From Flavobacterium sp. Sd200 (GTDB lineage Bacteria > Bacteroidota > Bacteroidia > Flavobacteriales > Flavobacteriaceae), in assembly GCF_009826935.1 (NCBI RefSeq), contig NZ_WUMN01000001.1, forward strand, positions 248,001-312,000: a stretch of 64,000 bases of DNA. Reading direction: 5' to 3'. The notes under the pieces were generated by a model. That model saw only the letters and a program-made list of their open reading frames with translations. It was not told the DNA's origin and made no database searches. The translations under genes and the position numbers were made by a program. Below are positions 10,045 to 19,434 of this stretch, piece by piece. Each line of letters starts with the position of its first letter. Position 1 is the stretch's first letter.

Positions 10045-11493
10045 ATGAATAATGCTGTTTTATTTGAAAAAGAACTTTCCTATCAGGCCAGCAGGCGTAA
10101 AGCCTGTGTAGAACTTATAGCAATTGTAAGTGAGTTGTGGTATGACAGATCTATAGAGCTGGTTCTTTTTCGCAACCAGTTGCTTGATAAAAGTGTGGGC
10201 GAAATAGTAAACCTGCACGAATATGCAGCCGAATTTATAAAGAAACCTATAAATGTTTTTGATACTGTAGAAATTGCCCGTGCTATTAAAACAGCCAATT
10301 TGCCCCCGGCAAGAATAGATATTGGCAAGCTGACTTATGAATATCATCTTGAAGAAAATCCTTTTCATGATGCTGTCGAATTTATTGGTTACAAGCTTAA
10401 CAAAGCCAAGGCGTCTAAAAATATAAAACCTAAAGATGTTGTATTGTATGGCTTTGGTCGTATAGGTAGGCTGCTTGCCCGCGAGATGGTTTCTAAAATT
10501 GGCAAAGGGGCACAACTCAGGTTGCGTGCCATAGTAGTACGCGATAAAAATGATGCTGTACTACTGGCTAAAAGAGCCTCTCTTTTAAAATATGATTCAA
10601 TTCATGGCGATTTTTTAGGATCGGTAGTTGCCGATACAGAGAATAATACACTAATAATTAATGGTACAACGGTTCATATTATCAGCGCTTCCAGCCCTGA
10701 AGAGATCGATTATACTATTTATGGCATTAATAATGCACTTGTAATAGACAATACCGGGGCTTTTACAACATCCGAAGCTTTAAATCGTCATTTAGAGTCT
10801 AAAGGTGTAAGTAAAGTGCTGCTTACTGCACCAGGAAAAGGAGTACCTAATATTGTATATGGTGTGAACCATGAAGACTATAATCCTGATGAGGTTCAGG
10901 TTTGGTCGGCAGCATCATGCACTACAAATGCTATTACACCTATACTTAAAGCTATAGAAGATACGCTGGGTATTGTAAAAGGACATCTCGAAACAATACA
11001 TGCCTATACTAACGATCAGAACTTGGTCGATAATATGCATAAAAAATACCGTAGGGGAAGGGCAGCAGCTCTAAATATGGTTATAACAGAAACCGGTGCG
11101 GGTAGCGCTGTAGCGAAGGCAATACCCTCGTTAAGTGGTAAACTAACCAGTAATGCCATTAGGGTTCCTGTACCTAACGGATCGCTTGTGGTAGTTAACC
11201 TCGAAGTTGAAAGACCTACAACGGTTGCTGAGATAAATGAAATAATGAAACATTATGCTCTTGAGGGAGAGCTTGTTGAACAAATAAAATATTCGCTTAA
11301 TAATGAACTGGTTTCGAGTGATATTGTAGGCACAACTGCTCCTGCAATATACGACAGTAATGCAACTATCGTGGCTACTGGCGGAAAGAACATTATTTTA
11401 TATGTTTGGTATGATAATGAATATGGCTATAGCCATCAGGTAATCAGGCTTGCAAAATATATAGCCAAAGTCAGAAGATTTACCTATTACTAA
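10045..11493 (+). CDS. Glyceraldehyde-3-phosphate dehydrogenase, long form
   Basis: Oxidises glyceraldehyde 3-phosphate to 1,3-bisphosphoglycerate, or runs in reverse. The NAD(P)-binding loop VLYGFGRIGRLL starts near residue 133, and the catalytic Cys292 lies in AASCTTNAI. The usual core of about 335 residues is preceded by about 130 extra residues that are helical and rich in charged residues. The total of 482 residues is typical of a second GAPDH class found in Bacteroidetes and some proteobacteria. Because it is distinct from the classical 333-residue GapA, it may be the gluconeogenic enzyme; that is inference. It has its own promoter and terminator. Confidence 0.9.
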   Translation: MNNAVLFEKELSYQASRRKACVELIAIVSELWYDRSIELVLFRNQLLDKSVGEIVNLHEYAAEFIKKPINVFDTVEIARAIKTANLPPARIDIGKLTYEYHLEENPFHDAVEFIGYKLNKAKASKNIKPKDVVLYGFGRIGRLLAREMVSKIGKGAQLRLRAIVVRDKNDAVLLAKRASLLKYDSIHGDFLGSVVADTENNTLIINGTTVHIISASSPEEIDYTIYGINNALVIDNTGAFTTSEALNRHLESKGVSKVLLTAPGKGVPNIVYGVNHEDYNPDEVQVWSAASCTTNAITPILKAIEDTLGIVKGHLETIHAYTNDQNLVDNMHKKYRRGRAAALNMVITETGAGSAVAKAIPSLSGKLTSNAIRVPVPNGSLVVVNLEVERPTTVAEINEIMKHYALEGELVEQIKYSLNNELVSSDIVGTTAPAIYDSNATIVATGGKNIILYVWYDNEYGYSHQVIRLAKYIAKVRRFTYY

Positions 11494-11532
11494 GAGTTTG
11501 ACCAATCTTTTTAATATTTATTGTGTGATTTT

Positions 11533-11568
11533 TCCGCCCTGCCAATCCAAACGGGGCGGATTTTTTTT
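11533..11568 (+). terminator. Terminator of the GAPDH gene
   Basis: An 8-bp stem TCCGCCCT/GGGGCGGA (one G-T pair) with a 13-base loop, followed by eight T. Confidence 0.85.
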
Positions 11569-11632
11569 GCTACAATTTTCAGATTAAGTTATAACTTTAC
11601 AGAACATCTAACATTAATATATTTCTCTAAAT

Positions 11633-12196
11633 ATGTCAGTTATAAAGAAAGTAACATCAGAGCAACAACAAGAACTGTTTAGTGTTCTAAAAAAGCGGTT
11701 TGAAAAAAATATGAACCGTCATAAACATGTTACATGGACAAATGTATTAGCGCGACTTGAAAATAATGATGGTAAACTATGGTCGCTGTATCTAATGGAA
11801 GAAACCGGAGGAGAGCCCGATGTAGTTGATTTTGATAAAAATACCGGAGAGTATATTTTTTATGACTGTTCTGCCGAGAGCCCTAAAGAGCGTCGAAGTT
11901 TATGTTATGACCATGAAGCTCTTGAAGGAAGAAAAGAGCACAAACCGGAGAGTAGTGCCGTTGTGATGGCTGAAGAATTAGGTATAGAGCTTTTAAATGA
12001 AGAGCAGTATCGCTACCTGCAAACTTTGGGGAATTTTGATGCCAAAACTTCGAGTTGGATTGTTACTCCGGCTGCTATTAGAAAGCTTGGAGGTGCTGTT
12101 TTTGCCGATTATCGTTATGAAACCGTGTTTGTATATCATAACGGGGCACAGTCTTATTATGCCGCCAGAGGTTTCAGAGGGATGTTGAGAGTGTAA
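11633..12196 (+). CDS. DUF4256 domain-containing protein
   Basis: A 187-residue cytosolic protein matching what I know of the DUF4256 family along its whole length. Features are the N-terminal LKKRFEKNMNRHKHVTW, a central VDFDKNTGEYIFYDCSAESPKERRSLCYDHEALEGRK, and a C-terminal YRYETVFVYHNGAQSYYAARGFRG. No function is established for the family, and the conserved Cys/Asp/His in FYDCSAESP and CYDHEA are notable. There is no signal peptide or membrane segment. It stands alone, convergent with the next gene (3 bp between stops). Confidence 0.8.
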   Translation: MSVIKKVTSEQQQELFSVLKKRFEKNMNRHKHVTWTNVLARLENNDGKLWSLYLMEETGGEPDVVDFDKNTGEYIFYDCSAESPKERRSLCYDHEALEGRKEHKPESSAVVMAEELGIELLNEEQYRYLQTLGNFDAKTSSWIVTPAAIRKLGGAVFADYRYETVFVYHNGAQSYYAARGFRGMLRV

Positions 12197-12199
12197 CTT

Positions 12200-12820
12200 T
12201 TATTCTATTATGCGGTATGCATATTTTGTCCAAAGGGCTTTAGCATACTCTCTAAAGCTTACAGGAGCTTTTTTAAATGATTGATCGAAAATATATTGTC
12301 CTCCGTATTTATCTTTTGTAGATCGAAATGTTATTTTTTCTTCGCCTCGCATAGCATACTTTTTACCTTCTTCATACATTATAATTTTTGTTTCAGCGGG
12401 ACTTACATCTCCATAGCAGGCAATTTTATACATAAGCCACACCTCTGCTCTGCCATTTTTATTAAGGTCAGTCACTGTAAAAGCATCTTTTATAAATTTA
12501 GCTTCTACATCAACGGGGCATTCTTTTATAAAGTCATATACTTTCCATTGCAAGGCCCATTTACCATCTGATAATAAGTACTTATAAGCAAACAATTCTG
12601 CTTCGCGGTATAATTCTTCTCCGCTACTTTTATTATCAATTACACCGGTTTCTGTAATTAGTATAATGTGTTCCCCCAGATCATCTTTAAAACGCTGGGC
12701 ATCTACAATATTACCTTTATACTCAATAGACTCAGGAATATCTTTTGTGGTAAGCTTTATCGCCTTTAGCTGTGCAAAACACGTTATACTAAGAAAAATA
12801 AGTAAGATGGTTTTATACAT
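12200..12820 (-). CDS. Secreted protein, possibly M949_RS01915 family
   Basis: A 206-residue protein with a signal peptide (MYKTILLIFLSITCFAQLKA). The conserved-looking core includes LSDGKWALQWKVYDFIKECPVDVEAKF and a calcium-loop-like DLNKNGRAEVWLMYKIACYGDVSP, similar in shape to VCBS/FG-GAP-type loops (D-x-N-x-N-G). I associate this pattern with the Bacteroidetes family annotated as M949_RS01915 surface polysaccharide biosynthesis, but from memory only. No catalytic motif is visible. It is probably cotranscribed with the lipoprotein gene 43 bp upstream. Confidence 0.55.
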   Translation of the reverse strand: MYKTILLIFLSITCFAQLKAIKLTTKDIPESIEYKGNIVDAQRFKDDLGEHIILITETGVIDNKSSGEELYREAELFAYKYLLSDGKWALQWKVYDFIKECPVDVEAKFIKDAFTVTDLNKNGRAEVWLMYKIACYGDVSPAETKIIMYEEGKKYAMRGEEKITFRSTKDKYGGQYIFDQSFKKAPVSFREYAKALWTKYAYRIIE

Positions 12821-12863
12821 AGTGTTGTTGTTAAGAATAAAATAGCAGGCAATTTTTAATAAT

Positions 12864-14396
12864 CTATAAAGAAATCATTTGTTCTTCAATAACGTTACCT
12901 TCTTTATTTAAAATTATTATTTTTTTACTCCCTTTAGTAAGATGCAGTTTCATGATCTCATTACTTTCTACCAAACGTGATTTGTAGGGAACTGTAGACA
13001 TATAACTTTTCTTATTTTCTTCAAACTCAAAAATATTCAGTTGTACAGTTTGTTTAAAATTATTCTTATACTCAAAATTGTGCAAACTGTCCTTTAAGCT
13101 TATATTGTTTACTATTTGATAGTCTGTTACATGTAACTTGTTATTTGAAAAATCAGAACTCTCTAAAAGCGTTACATCCGGACAATCATATCGATATAAT
13201 AATAAACCCGTTTGCGAAAATGTCAAAGAGTCTATATTATATTTTTCTTTAAAATAAGCTGCCATTCTTTTTTTGCCATCGCTGCCGGGCAGTTTATTAA
13301 TATGGTCTATGCCTGCAAATACTACAACTTTTGCACTTTTATCCAAACCAATTGTCTTGTTGTAGAGGTTAGTGGCTTGCATTTCTTCACGGTTACCGTT
13401 GCTGCTATATTCATAAACAACAAATAGAAAGCCAAGTTCCTGAGCTGTTTCAATAAGTTGTCTGTAATTTTGTTCTTTAGTATAGAAGCCTGATTGTAGG
13501 CTAACTTTGTTTCCCAAATTAAGTACACTGTCCTGTTTTTCATACAGTGCCTCGAGTGCCAAATATTTAAATCCCTGTTCTTTTAATTTGGGTAGCAGCA
13601 TAGTAAAAAACCTGCGGTGTTCAGGATAAAAATGATTTTCATTAAACATTACAACCTTTCGATCTTTGGTTGCAGTTAAAATGTTGGTCTTAACATTATC
13701 CAATCCCGAAATACCTTTAGCTTTTATTATTGCCGAAATACTGTCGTTAGGCATACCTTTTTCCCATTCTTTAATAAGTGAATTATAAATATTATTTGGG
13801 CCAAGAAAAGAAGCATAGGTAAGTTGAAGTTGCAATTTTATGTTCTCTTCAGTACTGTCATAAACCGGAAAGTCGCTTATTTCGGTCAGTGCCTTATAAA
13901 ACAAATTGGTATTGGCATATTTCTCAGATACAGCCATTATAGATTCTGTACCTTTATTGTAATCTTCTTCAAACTTGAAGCTTGAAGAAAGATATTTAAA
14001 ATCATATTCCGGTAAGTGATTATTTTGGGGAATACCAATAAAAGTATAGGTATGATTGTTAGCAACCGTATCTTTTATATAAAAGCACGGCTGTTCTTTC
14101 CACCTTGTTTTAGAATCTATTAATATAAAATATTCATAAATAGGCTCTATGTTAGTTTTACCATAAGCGAGTACATTATCAAACCTATAATGTTTTTGTT
14201 TTAAAACAAGCTTTAAATGTTTTTTCTCTTTTGTAAAATCTACATCACCATAAGATTTATGCTGAAACTTAAGGCTATCATTAATAATAATATTATTTGA
14301 CACTGCTATATACTTGTTGTTTTTAAAGTATGGGCTTATTTTATTGGAGCAGGCACTAATACAAATAATAGCAGCAATTAAAGCAAGTGCTTTCAT
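12864..14396 (-). CDS. Lipoprotein with ChaN/EreA/Tiki-like domain
   Basis: A 510-residue putative outer-membrane or periplasmic lipoprotein. From the ATG at 14396 the N-terminus MKALALIAAIICISAC is a signal with lipobox ISAC. A TTG at 14423 would place nine residues ahead of the signal and is unlikely. The first half is not recognisable. Residues about 250-400 contain VVMFNENHFYPEHRRF, then LALEALY, then VVFAGIDHINK. This pattern (an E-x-H near the start, a later Glu, and a terminal GxxH) is that of the ChaN/erythromycin esterase/Tiki superfamily. The gene lies 19 bp after the mutB stop, so it ends that operon. Substrate unknown. Confidence 0.6.
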   Translation of the reverse strand: MKALALIAAIICISACSNKISPYFKNNKYIAVSNNIIINDSLKFQHKSYGDVDFTKEKKHLKLVLKQKHYRFDNVLAYGKTNIEPIYEYFILIDSKTRWKEQPCFYIKDTVANNHTYTFIGIPQNNHLPEYDFKYLSSSFKFEEDYNKGTESIMAVSEKYANTNLFYKALTEISDFPVYDSTEENIKLQLQLTYASFLGPNNIYNSLIKEWEKGMPNDSISAIIKAKGISGLDNVKTNILTATKDRKVVMFNENHFYPEHRRFFTMLLPKLKEQGFKYLALEALYEKQDSVLNLGNKVSLQSGFYTKEQNYRQLIETAQELGFLFVVYEYSSNGNREEMQATNLYNKTIGLDKSAKVVVFAGIDHINKLPGSDGKKRMAAYFKEKYNIDSLTFSQTGLLLYRYDCPDVTLLESSDFSNNKLHVTDYQIVNNISLKDSLHNFEYKNNFKQTVQLNIFEFEENKKSYMSTVPYKSRLVESNEIMKLHLTKGSKKIIILNKEGNVIEEQMISL

Positions 14397-14415
14397 GGCA
14401 AAATACCCAAATCTA

Positions 14416-16551
14416 TTACTCAAAACTTTGAAGTAATATATCCAACAGTGTTATGGCAGCCTCGCTTATTTTTGTGCCGGGACCAAATACAGCTACTGCA
14501 CCGGCATCAAAAAGATGTTGATAATCCTGCTTTGGTATTACACCACCAACGATTACCATAATATCTTCACGACCATATTTTTTAAGTTCATCAATTACCT
14601 GCGGAACCAATGTTTTGTGTCCGGCCGCTAACGAAGATACTCCAAGAATGTGCACATCATTTTCAACTGCCTGCTTTGCAGCTTCGGCAGGTGTTTGGAA
14701 CAGTGGGCCAATATCTACATCAAAACCCACATCGGCATAACCGGTGGCTACTACTTTGGCTCCACGGTCATGCCCATCCTGCCCCATTTTGGCTATCATA
14801 ATGCGTGGCCTGCGTCCGTCAAGTTTGGCAAACTCATCGGCAAGTTGCTTTGCTTTTGCAAAACTTTCGTCATTTTTTATTTCTTTACTATACACACCGC
14901 TAAACGATTTTATTTGAGCTTTATGCCTGCCATAAACCAGTTCAAGAGCACTGCTTATTTCGCCAAGTGTTGCCCGTTGTTCAGCCGCTTCAATGGCAAT
15001 TTCCAATAGATTACCTTCTCCGCTTTTAGCACATTCAGTTAACCTATTAAGTATTTCTGTAACTTTTTCACTGTTTCTGGATGCTTTTATAATTTCAAGT
15101 TGGGCTATCTGCTGGTTGCGCACCGCCTGATTGTCTACTTCCAATATATCAAGCGGATCTTCTTTGTGCAGGCGGTATTTATTAACTCCCACAATAACAT
15201 CTTCTCCACTGTCTATCCGTGCCTGTTTGCGTGCCGCCGCTTCCTCAATGCGAAGTTTGGGTATGCCTGCTTCAATGGCTTTTGTCATGCCGCCAAGAGC
15301 TTCAACCTCTTCAATAAGTGTCCACGCTTTTTGCACAAGCTCGTTAGTAAGACTTTCTACATAGTAACTGCCTGCCCAGGGGTCTACTGTTTTAGTGATT
15401 TTTGTTTCTTCCTGTAAATAGAGTTGTGTATTGCGGGCTATGCGTGCACTAAAATCAGTAGGCAGTGCTATAGCTTCATCCAAAGCATTGGTGTGCAGCG
15501 ATTGTGTACCCCCAAAAACGGCTGCCGCAGCCTCAATGCAGGTGCGGGCAACATTGTTAAACGGATCCTGTTCAGTAAGGCTCCATCCGCTGGTTTGGCA
15601 ATGGGTGCGCAATGCCAGCGATTTTTCATCTTTAGGATTAAATTGTTTCAATAGCTTTGCCCATAGCAGCCTGCCTGCACGCATTTTTGCTATTTCCATA
15701 AAGTGGTTCATGCCAATAGCCCAAAAAAATGATAGTCGGGGTGCAAAATCATCTATTTTCATGCCCGTTTTAAGCCCGGTGCGCAGATATTCAAGTCCGT
15801 CTGCAAGGGTGTAAGCAAGTTCTATATCTGCTGTTGCGCCTGCCTCCTGCATATGATAACCCGATATGCTTATCGAATTAAACTTAGGCATGTTTTTGCT
15901 GGAATATTCAAAAATATCAGCAATAATTTTCATCGATGGAGCAGGAGGGTATATGTACGTATTGCGCACCATAAACTCCTTGAGTATATCATTTTGTATA
16001 GTGCCCGAAAGCTGTTGAGGAGTAACTCCCTGTTCTTTGGCAGCAACAATATAAAAGGCCATTATGGGCAGTACAGCCCCGTTCATGGTCATTGAGACCG
16101 ACATTTCATTGAGAGGAATGCCATCAAACAGTATTTTCATGTCTTCTACACTGTCTATGGCTACTCCGGCTTTGCCAACATCGCCAACAACGCGATCATG
16201 GTCGCTGTCATAGCCCCTATGCGTGGCAAGGTCAAATGCAACCGAAAGCCCTTTTTGACCGGCGGCAAGGTTACGCCTGTAAAAAGCGTTACTTTGCTGA
16301 GCTGTACTAAAGCCTGCATATTGCCTTATTGTCCAGGGTTTTTGCACATACATTGTTGTATAAGGGCCACGAAGATATGGAGCAAACCCGGAACCAAAGT
16401 CGAGATGTTCTAAATTTTCAATATCTGCATGGCTGTAGTTTTGCTTAAGGCCAATGCCTTCGGCTGTAACCAGGTTTTCCTTTTCAGGATAAGGTAAAAT
16501 ATCCTGTTTAGGTATAGAGTTGAGCTTTAGATGTTGGAGGTTTTTTCTCAT
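14416..16551 (-). CDS. mutB: Methylmalonyl-CoA mutase large subunit
   Basis: Adenosylcobalamin-dependent interconversion of methylmalonyl-CoA and succinyl-CoA. The catalytic barrel fills residues about 30-560 (the [19 protein letters not shown] region binds the CoA substrate). The C-terminal cobalamin domain begins near residue 580, with the base-off ligand His594 in [10 protein letters not shown] and the GxVxxGG-type IVGGVIP loop. The 711-residue length is normal. It is downstream of the small-subunit gene with a 157-bp gap holding a tiny ORF. The lipoprotein gene follows at 19 bp. Confidence 0.95.
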   Translation of the reverse strand: MRKNLQHLKLNSIPKQDILPYPEKENLVTAEGIGLKQNYSHADIENLEHLDFGSGFAPYLRGPYTTMYVQKPWTIRQYAGFSTAQQSNAFYRRNLAAGQKGLSVAFDLATHRGYDSDHDRVVGDVGKAGVAIDSVEDMKILFDGIPLNEMSVSMTMNGAVLPIMAFYIVAAKEQGVTPQQLSGTIQNDILKEFMVRNTYIYPPAPSMKIIADIFEYSSKNMPKFNSISISGYHMQEAGATADIELAYTLADGLEYLRTGLKTGMKIDDFAPRLSFFWAIGMNHFMEIAKMRAGRLLWAKLLKQFNPKDEKSLALRTHCQTSGWSLTEQDPFNNVARTCIEAAAAVFGGTQSLHTNALDEAIALPTDFSARIARNTQLYLQEETKITKTVDPWAGSYYVESLTNELVQKAWTLIEEVEALGGMTKAIEAGIPKLRIEEAAARKQARIDSGEDVIVGVNKYRLHKEDPLDILEVDNQAVRNQQIAQLEIIKASRNSEKVTEILNRLTECAKSGEGNLLEIAIEAAEQRATLGEISSALELVYGRHKAQIKSFSGVYSKEIKNDESFAKAKQLADEFAKLDGRRPRIMIAKMGQDGHDRGAKVVATGYADVGFDVDIGPLFQTPAEAAKQAVENDVHILGVSSLAAGHKTLVPQVIDELKKYGREDIMVIVGGVIPKQDYQHLFDAGAVAVFGPGTKISEAAITLLDILLQSFE

Positions 16552-16565
16552 TATAAGAAAATTAT

Positions 16566-16664
16566 TTAGGAAATCACTTCTACCTCTTCGGCAACAAAAT
16601 CATCAGGTAGTGTAATACTGATATTCCTGCTATTTATCTTTACATATTGACGAATTGCTTCCAT
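16566..16664 (-). CDS. Tiny antitoxin-like ORF, possibly a remnant
   Basis: 32 codons read from the ATG at 16664. The product begins [20 protein letters not shown] and continues [12 protein letters not shown]. The M-x-x-I-x-Q-x-V---I-x-LP-DF----EVEVI pattern resembles the N-terminus of short type II antitoxin-like proteins common in Bacteroidetes, which usually run to 60-80 residues. It stops early and no toxin gene is adjacent. It is either a degraded fragment or a real microprotein. Confidence is low because of size. Confidence 0.35.
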   Translation of the reverse strand: MEAIRQYVKINSRNISITLPDDFVAEEVEVIS

Positions 16665-16708
16665 ACGATTCCTTTTTATGTAAATATAATAATTTTTTGC
16701 TACGAAAG

Positions 16709-18079
16709 TTATTGAGTACTGCTAACTTTCTCTTGTTCCAAACGCTGTTGCTCCAGTTTCTCTGCCAGTCTTTTTTCTATAGCCGGACTTATTAGGGTCT
16801 TACGCGGATTATTTTTTACAAACGGATAAAGCTGTATGTCTTCGCTCATCCTGTCTTTGGGGTTTGGATATTTATTAGTGCCTGTAAGGACTTCTTTTCC
16901 AGTATCAAAAAGCTCCTGCTCTTTTGTTGCACTTTCCTGTATTTTTCGCTGAATTACCCCATCTTTAAGTTGCTTTAAAAATCCGCCCTGGGCCTCTATA
17001 TCTTTAAAAAGCTCCAAGGCTCTGTCGGCCAATTGACGTGTTAGCTCTTCAATATAATAACTGCCGTCGGCAGGGTTGTTTACGGCATCAAAATAGCTTT
17101 CATTTTTTAAGATCAGCAGCTGGTTACGCGAAAGACGGTCGGCAAATTCGTTGCTTTTGTGGTATAAAACGTCATAAGGTTGATTCAGTACAGCATCGGC
17201 ACCACCCAGTATAGCACTCATGCATTCGGTAGTGGTGCGAAGCATGTTCGTGTTATAATCATATAAGGTTTTGTTACGTCGGGTAGGGGTGGCTACTATG
17301 TGGCAGTCTTGCTTATATCCATATTCATTAGCAATTAATGAAAATAGTACTTTGAGCGCACGCAACTTTGCAATTTCAAAAAAGTAATTGGACCCAACAG
17401 ATACCTGTAGGGTTATTGTACTAGTTATATCAGCTATACGGTTAAAATATTCGTTGGCATGCGCAAGGGTATAAGCTATTTGCTGAACAATATTTGCTCC
17501 TGCATTTTGATATATGCCTAAATTAATGCTTAAAAAGTTTATTTTTTTGCATGACGTATTTAGGGTTTTAAGCAGTTCAAAATTATCCTGACCCACAAAC
17601 CAATTTCCGGTTTTTACAAGATTGCCTATTGGGTCTGTATATACATAAAAAGTTGCAGACTTATCGGCAGCTATACGGTCAAGTTTTTTTACGAAATCGA
17701 TTGATGAAAATTGTAAATAAAAATAGACCGAAACCAATGTGTCAATATCCTTTAAAAGGGTATCAATATCTGTATCAGGAGTGTTTATAACAAACTGTAA
17801 CGCTTCGGCACCGCGCTTAAGGGTGGTTTTAGCCCTCGAAACACTTTTTTCAATGTCCTTCACAAAAATGTCCTGAACAATTTTAAAGGTATCGTTTTTA
17901 GCACCAATGGCAAGAGGTTCTTTAGCCTCATCTATATGATAAAATGGCTTTACATTTATGCCTTCGGGACTATCCCATAAAAGGGTAGTGTATTCGGCTC
18001 CTTTAAGCTCATACTGAATTTTTTGTTTCCACAATTTAGAGGATACAGGATCAAATTCGTCAAAAAGATTTTCGCTCAT
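16709..18079 (-). CDS. mutA: Methylmalonyl-CoA mutase small subunit
   Basis: Non-catalytic partner of MutB in the alpha-beta heterodimer. It shares the mutase fold: FFEIAKLRALKVLFSLIANEYGY, then TTECMSAILGGADAVLNQPYD, then NPADGSYYIEELTRQLADRALELF, all recognisable as degraded counterparts of the large subunit. At 456 residues it lacks the C-terminal cobalamin-like domain present in roughly 620-residue actinobacterial MutA; the short form is typical of Bacteroidetes. The last 30 residues are charged and helical. It is 13 bp downstream of divIC and probably in the udk-divIC-mutA-mutB operon. Confidence 0.9.
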   Translation of the reverse strand: MSENLFDEFDPVSSKLWKQKIQYELKGAEYTTLLWDSPEGINVKPFYHIDEAKEPLAIGAKNDTFKIVQDIFVKDIEKSVSRAKTTLKRGAEALQFVINTPDTDIDTLLKDIDTLVSVYFYLQFSSIDFVKKLDRIAADKSATFYVYTDPIGNLVKTGNWFVGQDNFELLKTLNTSCKKINFLSINLGIYQNAGANIVQQIAYTLAHANEYFNRIADITSTITLQVSVGSNYFFEIAKLRALKVLFSLIANEYGYKQDCHIVATPTRRNKTLYDYNTNMLRTTTECMSAILGGADAVLNQPYDVLYHKSNEFADRLSRNQLLILKNESYFDAVNNPADGSYYIEELTRQLADRALELFKDIEAQGGFLKQLKDGVIQRKIQESATKEQELFDTGKEVLTGTNKYPNPKDRMSEDIQLYPFVKNNPRKTLISPAIEKRLAEKLEQQRLEQEKVSSTQ

Positions 18080-18092
18080 AGTCTACAATATT

Positions 18093-18443
18093 TTAAAGTG
18101 CAGATGTGCTGTCTTCTATTTTAGGAGCGTCTTCTTCAAAGTCTATTATATAAATATCCTCATCTTCGCGCTTCATATAATATTTCTCGCGGGCATATTT
18201 TTCGGTTTGGTCAGCATTTTTAAGCTGTTTAATGCTGGCACTGTCCTTTTTTATTTCGTTAATATAATATTGTTTATTGTCTTCGAGCTCGTTAATTTCT
18301 TTATCAAGCACTTTATGCTCAAAATACGAATAATTATCGAGAAACATCATCCATACAATAACAAAAATTATGACCAGCACATAGCGGTTCCCTAAAATAG
18401 CAAGGAACGGATAGCGCTCGGAAAAATTTTTAAAGAATCCCAT
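18093..18443 (-). CDS. FtsB/DivIC-like septum formation initiator
   Basis: Bitopic inner-membrane division protein that links the divisome core through a periplasmic coiled coil. Residues 20-39 (RYVLVIIFVIVWMMFLDNYS) form the membrane helix. Residues 45-80 are a coiled coil (KEINELEDNKQYYINEIKKD), followed by the characteristic EKYAREKYYMKREDEDIYII. The 116-residue length is right. It sits between udk (88 bp upstream) and mutA (13 bp downstream), a common flavobacterial arrangement. Confidence 0.88.
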   Translation of the reverse strand: MGFFKNFSERYPFLAILGNRYVLVIIFVIVWMMFLDNYSYFEHKVLDKEINELEDNKQYYINEIKKDSASIKQLKNADQTEKYAREKYYMKREDEDIYIIDFEEDAPKIEDSTSAL

Positions 18444-18531
18444 GAATTAAAACCGGATTACGGAAACCAAATTACAAATTTACAGTCAAAAAATTTAATT
18501 TTTGTCTATATTCTCTAAATCTAATATACTG

Positions 18532-19140
18532 TTACAGTATTTTTTGATTTATAACTGCCCTTACTACATCAATAGCCACAGTATTATACTTGTCGTTTGG
18601 AATAATAATGTCGGCAAAGGCTTTTGTAGGCTCTATAAACTGCTCATGCATAGGTTTAAGGGTGTTTTGGTAGCGGTTTAAAACTTCTTCCATATCGCGC
18701 CCTCTTTCTGCAATGTCACGTTTTAAACGGCGGATTAACCTTTCATCAGAATCTGCGTGTACAAATATTTTAATGTCAAACATCTCACGCAGTTTTGGGT
18801 CGGCAAGTATTAAAATACCTTCCACGATCATTACTTTACGTGGGTGTGTAAGTATCGTGTCGTCTGTACGGTTATGGGTAACAAATGAATATACTGGTTG
18901 TGGAATCGTGTTTCCTGCTTTAAGCTCTTTTAAATGCTCTGTTAAAAGATCAAAGTCTATAGCCCGCGGATGGTCAAAGTTAATTTTGGCACGTTCGTCA
19001 TAGCTAAGGTGTGTGGTTTCGCGATAGTAATGATCCTGAGATATGATCCCTACCTCTGTTAATGGCAGTTGGTTCATTATTTGGTGTACTACTGTAGTTT
19101 TTCCACTACCGGTGCCGCCTGCAATTCCTATAATAAGCAT
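18532..19140 (-). CDS. udk: Uridine kinase
   Basis: Phosphorylates uridine and cytidine with ATP or GTP in pyrimidine salvage. The Walker A motif GIAGGTGSGKTT is at residues 5-16. The substrate-lid region DHYYR---HLSYDERAKINFDHPRAIDFDLL follows, then MIVEGILIL and the terminal KYNTVAIDVV. The 202-residue length is normal. It is the probable first gene of a minus-strand operon continuing into divIC and mutAB. Confidence 0.95.
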   Translation of the reverse strand: MLIIGIAGGTGSGKTTVVHQIMNQLPLTEVGIISQDHYYRETTHLSYDERAKINFDHPRAIDFDLLTEHLKELKAGNTIPQPVYSFVTHNRTDDTILTHPRKVMIVEGILILADPKLREMFDIKIFVHADSDERLIRRLKRDIAERGRDMEEVLNRYQNTLKPMHEQFIEPTKAFADIIIPNDKYNTVAIDVVRAVINQKIL

Positions 19141-19434
19141 TTAAAAGTTTGTTTTGTTTTTGCAAAAATAGCAATTAGAGGCGTGATAAAAAGCATTGAA
19201 CACAAATTAATATGTCAAATTTGTGTTTCCCTTCTTTATTGGATTTAAACAAACAGGTAATGTTAAATAAATATAAAAGATACAATTTGGTTCAAAGCTA
19301 ATTGTTTGATTGATAAATTGATAACATAAATTTTATTTAGCGAAAACCTTTGCAGTGCTGTAGAATCATAATTTTGATAGCATTGATTTTTTTCAATGCA
19401 TAACCACCAATTAAAATTAATAAAACAAGCAATT

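Noticed and set aside
14397..14423. TTG start for the lipoprotein gene overlapping mutB
   Set aside because: It would put nine polar residues before the signal peptide; the ATG at 14396 makes a proper lipobox protein.
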